A DNA stretch of 64,000 nucleotides from Strigamia acuminata (taxonomy: Eukaryota; Arthropoda; Chilopoda; Geophilomorpha; Linotaeniidae): positions 5,318,501-5,382,500 of the forward strand of contig OX442318.1 of NCBI GenBank assembly GCA_949358305.1, written 5' to 3'. Position 1 is the first letter of the stretch. Each line of letters begins with the position of its first letter. The position numbers and the translations under genes were made by a program. The notes under the pieces are model-generated. The model saw nothing but the letters and a program-made list of their open reading frames with translations. It did not search any database and was not told the DNA's origin. Shown here piece by piece: positions 54,685 through 64,000 of this stretch.

Positions 54685-57600
54685 TTACCACGGGGATCCG
54701 AGCGGCGGTGCTTCGGGACATTGTCCGGTCTGTGGGAATACTTGTTGGCATGTATCGGCCACGCTGGCCAGCAGTTTTTCAGCGTAGTGCCACGTTGAAT
54801 TGTCAAACACAGTTGGGTGTTTTAAACAGTCGTAGCCGCCGTTTTCGCAGATTCGGTAGTGGTGGGACAAAGCGACTTCTGATTTGATGTTTATTGACTT
54901 TTTGGCTGAAATAAGAAAAGAAAAAAGCGAGTGGGTAACCGATCACAATAATTATGTACGAGATTTGGAATCCTGTTAAATCTTGGAAGATTTTAGGATT
55001 TATCAGGATTTCTTTAACAGTACCAACCTTAAAAAAGAAAACACACTTAAATACGTCAAAATCATGAGAAAATGCACTTAGAAACGTCAAAATCATGAAC
55101 AAATGCACATGCACTTAAAAACGTCAAAATTATGAGAAAATGACGCCATTTTTAACCGGAAATGCATTTCCAGTTCGTTATAGTGAAATTTCTTACTAAC
55201 AAAAGTTCGTTATGACGAAATAATTTAGCATTGGAAAAATAGGGCGGACAAAAAAAAAAGTTGTTATAATAGTGTTTGCAACACTGGTGGTATATTTGCA
55301 CCACAAGGAATTGTGCAGTACCATGGGCCTTTTTAGATTTGGTTTCTTAAAACAGACCAACACCATAGAAGGACTATGGAAAGTTGTTTGTGATGAATGG
55401 TCTACTCTTACACCTGAGAAGTGCTGAGAAGTGTTCCAGTCTTGGAAACAAGATGCAGGGCTGTTAGTGCACTCCATGGGAGACACATTGGACAAACTAA
55501 GACAATTCACTGACGTGTATTAAAAGAAATAAATTAAAAATTGCAGTGTTTCATATTTGAGTATTCACCCTCAGTATTTGCACCACAAGGAATTGTGCAG
55601 GTTTGAGCACAATTAGGCAAAGATACAAAAAATAGCGACGTTCAACCTGTATTTACCTGGTAAATGTATCCAGACACGATGATTTCCCAGCATTAAGCAA
55701 TTTTCAGGCCTCACCATGTATTTCGATCTGTATCCGTGAGTGTTAATCATTTTAGTTCGCCTTGTTTTGAAGAGTGTAATCAAGTAGGGCACACTCTTGG
55801 CTGAATGTGACTCAGATCGGTCATTGAGAAAATTGGTGTCGTTTTCGTGGTACAGATAGAAGAATGTGTTTTGAAAAACAAACGAGCCGATGTTGTATTG
55901 CTTTTCATACTTAGACATCATTTGAGCATAAGTTGAGCCATTTCTTGGTACGATGTACTCGTCAAAGTCAATCAGAATGGTGTAAGTGTAGGAAAACATT
56001 GTCCTGTACAAACAGTCGTTCATCGAAGCAAACATGGCTTCAGTTCGGATCTCTTTTTGTGACCTGACGTCAATTTGCCACAGTAAAACTGTGACGATTC
56101 CCATTGATTGATACAACTGTAGAACTTTGTGCACATTTGGTCCAGTGGTGTGGTTGTAGAAATAGAAGTGCCCAACACCTATCAAAACAGGTTTTACTGT
56201 TGAATGAACAATGGCTACCCAAGAGAAAAAGATTCTGCAGAATTCTGCATGTTGTGCAGAAAAATTTTCTTCAGAAAAACTTACCAAATTCTGCAGAATT
56301 CTTCAGAAAAATGTTAACCTTTTCTGCAGAATATTTTCTGCAGAAAGCATTTCTGCAGAAAAAAGTACCAAATTCTGCAGAATTCTGCAGAATACTGTAC
56401 AGCAAACACTGGAAAAAAAATAGATTTACATACTTGTAAATGTAAGGGTAGATGGGTTTCATTCACACTAACTCAAATTTTTTTCACTGTATAAAGCCAT
56501 TTAATTTCTTTTACAACCCATATTCAACAATTAGTTTTTATTGTTATTAGCACAAATTGCATGTTTTATTGACATTTTTATTTATCTTTATTTAAACCTT
56601 TTAGTTTTTTTTCTTAACATGACCTCTGCCGGAATTGAACCTGGGACCCATTGTTCTAAAGACCAGTGCTCTATCCACTAAGCATGTCTAGCTTATACTA
56701 TTGGAATGCATAACTTCTCTTATATAGTTACTTTTTCCGAAATGGTTTTAAATTTTCAAATAGTCTCAGCTTTAAATAAAAAGTTTAAATAAATAAAGTT
56801 TAATTTAAAGAAGTTGTAAATGTTTATGTGTATTAAAGGAACTAAATGCGTCCATTCGAAATTATTCTGCACAATTCTGCAGAGAAAAAAGATTTTCTGG
56901 CAACTTTTTTCGGCTGGCAATTTTTCTGCAGAATTCTGCAGAGAAAAAAAGATTTTCTGCAGAATTTTTTCTGCTGGCAAACTTTCTGCAGAATTCTGCA
57001 GATTTCTTTTACCTGGGTAGGAACGGGCCTATACATTAACTTAGTAAACACTACACCAGTGCTGGACTGGCAACAAATTTAGTACTGGTAAATCTGGATA
57101 GACCAGGCCACCATAAATGAAAAAACATTCATATCATGGGTTGCAATCCCGGTATCTCGCCGGCCAGTCTAGAACTGCACTCGGTGCTGATTGTGCCGGC
57201 GCGAAGAGTGAGACGGTGAGGCGGTCGCCACAAGCGGCATATTTCTAAGGGCGGCATCTGTGCGTGCACAAACCGATTTTTTTCAAGAAAAAAATTTTTA
57301 CTCTTTAAAAAGGCGGCATATGCCTTGCTCGCCTCAGGTGGAAATATGTGCAGCACCAGCACTGGTCGGCACAATCCGCACATGACGGCCCTGACTGCAC
57401 TAGGCTGGCCGCATATTTACAAACTGCAGGCACTACAAGAATCTTTGCGGACAGAAGTGACTAATGCATCTAACAAAATTATTAACGCAAGTATCCTGCT
57501 TAAATTGCCCTCACTTCACCTTAACTGGGTCAAACAAAGCAAAACAAATCAATCCAATACCCACACAGACAATAAATTCAAAGTTTTAACGTTCAAACTA

Positions 57601-58791
57601 TTTATGCGTTAGTCATTTCTGGCAGCGAAATCAGCACAGGGATTCCTGAAGCGCCTGCAGTTTGTAAATGTGCGGGCTGGCCGGCGTCGGCATCCTGTTT
57701 TCTAACAGGCCCTGCCAGTCAGGGCCGTCTTTACACTTTTCAGCGCCCTGGGCTAATAAAACTCAGGCGCCCCTTGCCCAGCACTTTTCTGTGCCCGGCA
57801 CCATGCCGGCGTCCTTCTGTGTCCATCCAGCCCCTGTGCCCGGCGCCCCCCTGTGCCTGGCGCCCCTGGGCTGCAGCCCAGTTAGCCCAATGGTAAAGGT
57901 GGGCCTGCTGCCAGTGCTGGACTGGTCCAGCGGGCTATCGGGCCCACCGTAGCCTGTCCGTGTGGCCTGGCCCATCCAGATTTCCCAGTACTAAATTTGT
58001 ACCCAGTCTAGCCCTGAGCCCTGCATTAGCATACAGAAGTTACGCAGCTTTGAGTCTGGTTATTACCTTTGGCTCGTGACTTAAAAGTAACGACTAAATC
58101 CAACAACCTTACCTAAAATACGATGAAACTCGATGAATTCTACCAACCACACCGCTCTGTCATATTCATAATGCATCGGCTTAACGCACACAGCAAATGT
58201 AGATTCCTTCGGCTTCTCCCTTACTTTCAGCTGGCGAACCCGAAGCTGCGAATTCCAACTTGAGAACTTTTTATCTTCACTAACACACACAAACAGTTCT
58301 TGGTTTTCTTTGTGAAAATCTTTAGGCAGCATACAATCAATGAAGTAAGAAGAATACTCCAAACTCCACGCTTCCTTATGCATGCTTAACACAGCCCTTG
58401 CACTACTAACACTTCCTGAGGTCTTACTTGCTACACTAATCAAGTGACAGTAAAGTGGAGCGGTCCTTTTTTGGCGTAAAACACCAATGATTCTCACTAC
58501 AGGAGAATTCCTAGTGTCTAAATATGCTGAAAAGAGAAAAATCCTTCCTTGGGAACTCTTCACTTCCTTCCAATAACTATCCCAGGTCTCTTGGAGGTTC
58601 AAATTCACTACAGATCTTATTGTTATTGCAATGTGAAAATCCAATGCAGGTTCTGATGTTATTGCACTGGATTTCCAAACTATACCTTCCCACAATAAAA
58701 GGACTATCACTAAAGCCGTTATTATTTGTATCCAGGAGAAGTTGCAGCGGAGACAGCGAAGTAGCATTTTTGTTGTCATGAACACTGTCAA
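54685..58791 (-). CDS. Glycosyltransferase family 92 protein, copy B
   Basis: Three exons on the minus strand: 58113-58791, 55657-56196, 54685-54905; 479 aa from the outer ATG, or 475 from the inner one at 58779, which corresponds to the start of copy A. The anchor (WIQIITALVIVLLLWEGIVW), DFDEY motif and C-terminal HHYRICE are conserved. Compared with copy A, there is a short insertion after the anchor (residues around SEPALDFHIA), a normal CAG acceptor before exon 2, and scattered substitutions. Exonic DNA is well above 90% identical by eye. Intron 1 has grown to 1.9 kb by insertion of palindromic repeats and hAT MITEs. Intron 2 has a 256-bp insertion. The product should be a Golgi type II glycosyltransferase; donor and acceptor are unknown. 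Confidence 0.87.
55319..55574 (+). mobile_element. 256-bp insertion in GT92-B intron 2, bounded by 26-bp direct repeats
   Basis: The 26-bp sequence starting tatttgcaccacaaggaatt occurs at 55293-55318 and 55575-55600, but only once in copy A. The inserted DNA reads IEGLWKVVCDEWSTLTPEKC on the plus strand, reminiscent of the C-terminal end of Tc1-type transposases, followed by stops. The 26-bp flanks are too long for a Tc1 target duplication, so the mechanism is unclear. Confidence 0.55.
56213..57005. repeat. Foldback-like clusters of ttctgcagaa/gaattc palindromes in GT92-B intron 1
   Basis: Two clusters (about 56230-56395 and 56866-57005) consist of overlapping palindromes such as ttctgcagaattctgcagaa. 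About 470 bases of unrelated DNA, including a tRNA-like stretch, lie between them. The clusters can pair with each other and with themselves. Copy A lacks the whole block. Confidence 0.75.
56630..56700 (-). ncRNA. Degenerate tRNA-like sequence (possible SINE head)
   Basis: On the minus strand an A-box-like ttagtggatagagcactgg is followed by an anticodon-like loop ctttaga and a B-box-like ggttcaattcc. The acceptor ends do not pair, and the anticodon and T stems have mismatches, so it is not a functional tRNA. A tRNA pseudogene or SINE head is more likely. Confidence 0.35.
57057..57177 (+). mobile_element. hAT-type MITE relative (GT92-B intron 1)
   Basis: It begins CAGTGCTGGACTGGCAACAA, carries the shared tttagtactggtaaatctgg block, and ends ggccagtctagaactg. 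The interior differs from other copies. Confidence 0.7.
57912..58016 (-). mobile_element. hAT-type MITE relative, inverted (GT92-B intron 1)
   Basis: Read on the minus strand it begins cagggctagactgggtacaa, contains gtactgggaaatctggatgg, and ends ggaccagtccagcactg. It is the same family as 14686-14820 and 39497-39620. Another hAT-like end (cagggccgtctttacac) lies just left, at about 57721. Confidence 0.75.
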
Positions 58792-58838
58792 TAATAAAGA
58801 GGAAAATATTTTAAAAATTGATTGCTGGGGAGGCTTGA

Positions 58839-59102
58839 GTGTATTGTATTGAATTTAACCTTTATAGAGGGTGGTAGCAGGAGATTCAAGTGAGCTTTGG
58901 GGCGTGGCCTTGTACTTTTACTAGCAAGATTGAGGTTATCGTGAGATAAGTTATCGATCGACTAATTGTCGGAAGAACACTTAGGAAAGTCCGACCGTAT
59001 TGACCCGAACTTATCCTTGTTTTATGTGAATGTTGAATAAATGAATGAATAATGCACAAAACACCTCATATTTTTTTCCAGACAAACTTAATGGTTTGTC
59101 TA
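58839..59102 (+). repeat. 264-bp direct repeat, left copy
   Basis: It is the same length as 60005-60268, with about six differences counted by eye (~98% identity). It begins gtgtattgtattgaatttaa and ends ttgtcta, and contains AATAAA. The TG start, polyadenylation signal and pairing suggest LTRs of a small element, but no terminal target duplication was found. Confidence 0.8.
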
Positions 59103-59105
59103 AAG

Positions 59106-60004
59106 CAGGGGTCGGCAAGTAATTTTAAGTGGGGTCCGGATACTATTGAATATTTTTATCGCGGTCCAGAAAAAAAACACTTAAGAACCTTACTGAAAAG
59201 CTACAAAAACGGAAAAAACACTTAAAAAGCAAATAAACCCACCAATAAATACACACAACCCAAAAAATACCAATAAAACTTAAAAAATAGGAAAAACAAG
59301 AAGAAAAACAAGAAGAAAAAAGTCGCTAAAACGTCACCGCGGTCCAAGTTTCGACCTTCCGAGTGTTTTGTATTACTAAAGGACGCACCAGGATTTGATA
59401 AACTGTTAATTAGTATTTCAGAGGTAGACATCAGCGTTTGGGATGGAAATTTACATGTTTTTAAAGAAAATATTAATGAGTGTTTATTGCTTGGCAAAAA
59501 GATTGATAATTTGTATTGTAGGGGTAATTTTTAGAGATATCCGAGTATAAATATTCACAATTGTATTGTTCTAATAATCGGCAATTCCACAAAAGTAGCC
59601 CCGAAGCTCGAACTAAACCAACGTGTTAAATATTACAGCTCAATATTACCTTTCGTAGTTTTTATACTACCAACATGTCTATTCAATGTTAACAACAATA
59701 AAGTGAAATAAACTGCTGGAATTTGAATTAATAAATGGTATATTACCAACTTCCACTTGTGCAATTTCTTTGTGTTACCAGAAGTACGAAACGAAATGCA
59801 GTTGTGCACTTGAATTTCATATCTGCTGTTTTTTGCTTTTCCAAACGTTTCAATTTATACCAGCAAATATTTCCCAATAATTATTTCCCAAACATTCTAT
59901 AATGTCAGTGACAACTATGCATACTCCCGTTCCTATTTACCGACTAATGTAGTGTTAAAACTTTCTATAGGTCTGTACCTAGGTTAGCCTGTTGCCGACC
60001 GCTG
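59106..60004 (+). mobile_element. Non-autonomous hAT-like element between the 264-bp repeats
   Basis: It starts caggggtcggcaag and ends cctgttgccgaccgctg, near-complementary 14-bp hAT-type termini. Subterminal gcggtccag-like motifs repeat inside (59160, 59338). There is no coding capacity. The putative 8-bp flanks gtctaaag and gtgtattg agree at only five positions. Confidence 0.6.
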
Positions 60005-60268
60005 GTGTATTGTATTGAATTTAACCTTTGTAGAGGGTGGTAGCAGGAGATTCAAGTGAGCTTTGGGGCGTAGCCTTGTACTTTTACTAGCAAGATTGAG
60101 GTTATCGTGAGATAAGTTATCGATCGACTAATTGTCGGAAGAACACTTAGGAATGTCCGACCGTATTGACCCGAGCTTATCCTTGTTTTATATGAATGTT
60201 GAATAAATGAATGAATAATGCACAAAACACCTCATATTTTTTTCCAGACAAACTTAATGATTTGTCTA
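60005..60268 (+). repeat. 264-bp direct repeat, right copy
   Basis: Partner of 58839-59102; see that entry. It begins immediately after the right end of the hAT-like element. Confidence 0.8.
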
Positions 60269-61905
60269 TTGTTTAAAGTCTAAAATTTTAAAGCAAAATA
60301 TAGAAAACCAAAAAAAGGTTTTTCTATTCAAGAAGACATTTGCACTCAAACAGGTATGCTGTTGCACCATGGTTAAAAGCGTGTTAATACCATACATACA
60401 TACACTATAGATTGTCCATTGACGTCACTTATACTTCGTGCAAGAGGAAAAAATTTTGAAACATTAACATATAAAAGAAATAAAAAATGATGTTATACAA
60501 CATTAAATTATGCGCAATTTGAGTTTGAAGCAAATACTTCTGAAAGGTTTTGTTTCCGGTCTGTTTGTTGGATAAAATGAACACATGCTTTTCAAGTTAA
60601 CTCCAAAAAAATAAAATTAACAAAAGCTTTTGGTGTGGAGATTGGTTGGCAGTAACCATGGAAACCATAATGTCAGGAAATCAATTATTAAACTTTTATC
60701 AATTTTCTTGTTTTTGGGGTTAAAATTGCACATAAGAAATGACAATAAACAATTTAACTTACTATGTGGAATTGGATGTTTTGAGATACCATAGACTGTC
60801 TTTATTTTCCGAGGAAATGATGCAATTTCCGCTGGTGAGCTCCTAATATTTAATGCAACGAGGAAGCAGGAATACAGTAGTTGTGTTATTTATATTTCCT
60901 ACTTCTTTATTTTATAAACAAATAGCTTTTACTGTCCTCTTGTGACGGTCATGAACCCTATTCCGTCAATCGATAGGTAACTGCGAGCAGTTATCCAAAT
61001 CAATGACCAACCAAAGTTGTGGCGATGCAGCAAAACCAACCGTACCTCTCGGATGATAATTATAATAAATTACACCCATGTAGAACCGTGGAACCAAACG
61101 CGAAGTTAAATCGGACCGATATGAGACGACATCTTTATTTCCAGGTAAAAGGGAAGTTTTCTCCTTATCTGGACCGATAGAACAGCGATCCGGGCTTCGG
61201 CCACTTAAACTATATAGTTTAATACATTGTATTAATTGGGGCCATTTGTCGGTCTAGATATTTATATAATTTATATTTACTTAATTAAATGTTAACTGAT
61301 TTGATAAATTTCCTGATTACACGCTTTATTTTATCTTTTGCGCACAAGTTCACAATTTACAACACTTACCTCGCAATAGGTTAGGTGATGATTAACGCTA
61401 ATCCAACATCTGTGTTATGTGTTTGAGCTCACAAGAAAACTGCGTGGCTGCAATGTTTCACAACATGCAAATTTGTTTATCTTTATTTTTTATTTATCAG
61501 TTTTTAAATGTTTGAAGTTTCAATTATTGGTTGCTTGGAAACAGAAACACAAAGTTAGAGAAACAAACATGGAAGTTTTTGTAAATGTGTGAACATTTAT
61601 TTATCTCTCTTGTTGATTTTAATTTCCTGACACGGAATGTGGAAAAAAATCCGATTTTGTTTGCAGCTTTTATCAAAAAATTAGCATTTTTGCACTTAAT
61701 TAGTCCTGGACTTTCCAGGACATAAAATGGCGTTGCTTAGTTCCAAATTATGCCACCAGTGTTTTCTAAAAATCATTAAAAAGTAAATATTGCATATTAT
61801 TATTACAATTATTGAAAAAAATTTTATTTGTTTTTATTTTATTTCTTTCTCAAAATTAAAGCCGATTTCTCAACCTTTCTCGATGATTCTACCGAGGATT
61901 CTACC
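60269..61905. other. No gene recognised
   Basis: AT-rich sequence with short frames only. There are no recognisable exons, repeats or RNA genes apart from the promoter-proximal motifs of DNAAF5 at the right end. Confidence 0.45.
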
Positions 61906-61909
61906 TTGT

Positions 61910-61935
61910 GCCGCCATTTTGGTATCCATAGTTAC
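61910..61935 (+). promoter_or_regulatory. YY1-like and X-box (RFX)-like motifs upstream of DNAAF5
   Basis: gccgccattttgg, a YY1-type motif, is followed by gtatccatagttac (61922-61935). The latter fits the RFX X-box pattern GTNRCC-NN-RGYAAC with one mismatch in each half-site. It ends 11 bases before the ATG. RFX factors control ciliary genes, including dynein assembly factors. Confidence 0.35.
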
Positions 61936-61946
61936 GCCAAAACAAG

Positions 61947-63676
61947 ATGCCGGACACCTCGGAATCGGTATGCGAGCGCAAACTACAAGAACTGGGCCTC
62001 GAACTGAACAGTTTGGAGGACGAAAGTCGGAATGTGCGCTTGAAAGCGCTCGAAAAAATCTACACGTCGTCCGTCAAGTGCAAATCGGACCTGGATTCGT
62101 TCACCGCGCACGAAATTCTGATGAAAATCTACAAGCCAATCCTGCGCTCGTTCGCGGACGGCGCGGAGAAATGCCGCGAAACTGCGGTGAACCTGATCAA
62201 CGATTTCTGGATACTCGACGATCGGTGCAAGGAGATCGCTCCCTTCCTCATCCCGACAATCGTGCAGCGATTGGGCCAACATGACATCACCGAACCGGCC
62301 GAAGAAATCCGCCTCGTTTTGATTCAGTTGTTGATCCGGGTCGTTGACAAAATGGGCAAAGAAATCGCGCCATATTTGAACGACATGATCAGGATTTTGA
62401 GGGTCACAATCATCGATCCGTACCCAGAAATTAAAAAAGAAAGTTGCAAATGCGCCTCAATGTTGGCCATAACAATCCCGCAGTATTTCCACCAACAATC
62501 TGAGAGTTTAATCGATCCGTTGGTCAAAACATTGACCCACCAACACGCTAAAGTGAGAATAAGATGCTTGGAAACTATAGGTAAACATTGGTTTTCCAGT
62601 TCAGTTGTGTATGGGCGATGATGTTTAGTGACGTTGATCGTGTTCACGAGTGAACTAGAAATATTTTTAAAAAAATTTATATTGATTAATTTTTTATTTT
62701 TTAGGTGATGTCGTGCAGTATGGAGACAATAAGTCCGTGAATGATGTTATTCCGCATATGGCGCAGAGATTATTCGACCATTCGCCGCAAGTTAGGGTTA
62801 AAATAACAGAAGTTGTTGGCAGATGGATCGTAGAGCTGCCGGACCGATATTCGTTTTTCTATCGAATTATTCCGATTTTATTGACCGGGTGTGTTCAAAC
62901 GTGAAATTCCGAGGTTTTACATTAATTTCCTAACGTTTTGTTGTCATTTTTCGCAGTATGGCCGACGAGGTGCCGGAAAACGAACAAACGGCGCAGGATT
63001 TGTGGTTCGCAGCCGGCGCGCAGTTCGAGAAAGAAAACGAGGAAGATTTGAAGGACGAATTGGATTTCACGAAGCCCGCACCTCTGCATTACCCACCCGA
63101 CGGTTAAATGAGTGTTTTTGAGTAGAAATAAATTCGATTTTCATAGAAAATTGTTTTTTTTTTTTTTTTTTAGTTCAAAGACCGAACCTCGGATGCCGAA
63201 CTTTGGTTGCGCGGAACTTCAGTAAAATATTGCCGGCACTTTCGAACGATATGGACGATTGGTTGCCGGTTACGCGAGTCAAGGCGGCTCATTTGCTCTA
63301 TATTTTGCTGCTGAATGGCGAGGATTCGTTGACGCAGCAGTTGAATTATGTCGTAAGTGCGTTGTGTCGGGTTTGTCGCGAGGATCAGGACGAGGAGGCG
63401 CTGAAAAAGGTGGAAAATGGTTTTTTGGGTTTTATTGTTTTTTTTTAATTATTTTTTTTTTTTTAGTTTGTTAAAGCGGCGGAGACGATCGGGTATTTTA
63501 TCGCGCCGAAGGTTTATTTGAAGTTGATTTTGGAGCATGTTAAGACGTGTCCGACCGCGGCTAATTTGATGGTTTTGGCGGCGTTGATTCGCGGGAGTTA
63601 TAAGGAGGATTTGAGGCGACATTTGGATGAGATTTGTGATTTGGTCAGCAAAAGCGATGTTTGCGAGGACTCGAGG
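61947..63676 (+). CDS. DNAAF5: Dynein axonemal assembly factor 5 (HEATR2), 3' partial
   Basis: Five exons are visible: 61947-62580, 62705-62888, 62957-63102, 63174-63409, 63467-63676; about 470 residues. The gene continues beyond the window after the donor GTAAAT at 63677. DNAAF5 is a cytoplasmic HEAT-repeat protein needed to pre-assemble outer and inner dynein arms for motile cilia and sperm flagella. The N-terminus has the family pattern ELNSLEDESRNVRLKALEKI. Successive HEAT helices follow, for example ILRSFADGAEKCRETAVNLI, RILRVTIIDPYPEIKKESCK and PLVKTLTHQHAKVRIRCLET, then IGDVVQYG, FDHSPQVRVKITEVVGRW and LWFAAGAQFEKENEEDLKDE. Phases close at every junction. Intron 1 onwards are short; the last 324 bases of the window are intronic. 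The start is supported by the compact leader and conserved N-terminus. Confidence 0.93.
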
Positions 63677-64000
63677 GTAAATTGATTAGAGAATTAGTGA
63701 GGTTTTTTAAATTTTTTTTTTATGAATTATTGTTAAAAGTGATTTGAAATTTGGTTTGTTGGGTTTTTTTATACCGATTAATAATTGAAAATATATTAAA
63801 AATCGATGAATTTGTGTTTATTTTGGGTTTAGCTTTGGTTTTTGGAATAAGTCGATGTTTTTATCAAAATTCAACGATTTTTTATATTTTTGGAGTTGTT
63901 TTATCAATGATCGATAGAAATATTTTAAAAATTCATCAAATTCGATTTCTTTTTGGGATTTTTCAACCGATAACGTTAAAAATTCATCAAATTTTTATTA
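63677..64000 (+). other. DNAAF5 intron 5, incomplete
   Basis: AT-rich sequence with loosely repeated patterns (ttttataccgattaataatt, aaaattcatcaaattcgatt) that resemble a degenerate intronic minisatellite. No acceptor is reached before the window ends. Confidence 0.5.

Noticed and set aside
56630-56700. Functional suppressor-type tRNA with anticodon-like TTA
   Set aside because: Acceptor, anticodon and T stems do not pair properly; best seen as a tRNA-derived relic.
61983-62282. Minus-strand frame over DNAAF5 exon 1
   Set aside because: Antisense shadow; the plus-strand HEAT-repeat protein is clear.

Overview
The window comes from an AT-rich, intron-rich invertebrate animal genome. The evidence is many short GT-AG introns, the single-copy animal genes AP3D1, MAT2B, GUF1 and DNAAF5, two genes of glycosyltransferase family 92, and many Ty3/gypsy, Harbinger, hAT and other small inverted-repeat transposons. 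DNAAF5 serves motile cilia or flagella, so the species should have 9+2-type axonemes, which argues against nematodes. I cannot name the phylum.

Layout: 1-9313 is the 3' part of a long, uninterrupted Ty3/gypsy retroelement: pol, then an apparently spliced third gene, a polypurine tract and the 3' LTR. From 9.3 to 21.3 kb the DNA is gene-poor. It holds tandem and dispersed repeats, broken relics of a thimet-oligopeptidase-type gene and an MLH3-type gene (the latter cut by a hAT MITE with a perfect 8-bp target duplication), an unknown 148-aa ORF and a possible three-exon micropeptide gene. From 21.5 to 34.1 kb lie two GUF1 (EF4/LepA) paralogues in tail-to-tail orientation with MAT2B between them. 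The right copy is canonical; the left copy has altered G3 and G5 motifs and a rewritten C-terminus. A small two-exon membrane-protein gene (34.4-34.8 kb) stands head-to-head with AP3D1, a 27-exon delta-adaptin gene at 35.3-48.9 kb that carries a duplicated, frame-enforced pair of alternative exons. From 48.98 to 58.8 kb a GT92 gene is tandemly duplicated, with a dead PIF/Harbinger element between the copies. Two 264-bp repeats around a hAT-like element follow, then the first five exons of DNAAF5, which runs off the right edge.

The genes are mostly unrelated housekeeping functions: mitochondrial translation, methionine/SAM regulation, endosome-lysosome sorting, glycan synthesis and dynein assembly. 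Their common feature is in the introns. Almost every long intron of GUF1, MAT2B and AP3D1 carries its own AT-rich minisatellite with a 19-21-bp unit, about two helical turns, in which A-tracts and T-tracts alternate every ~10 bp. The sequences differ between introns but the architecture is shared. All exon coordinates were derived by hand from splice signals, reading-frame continuity and protein-family conservation; no alignment or transcript data were available.
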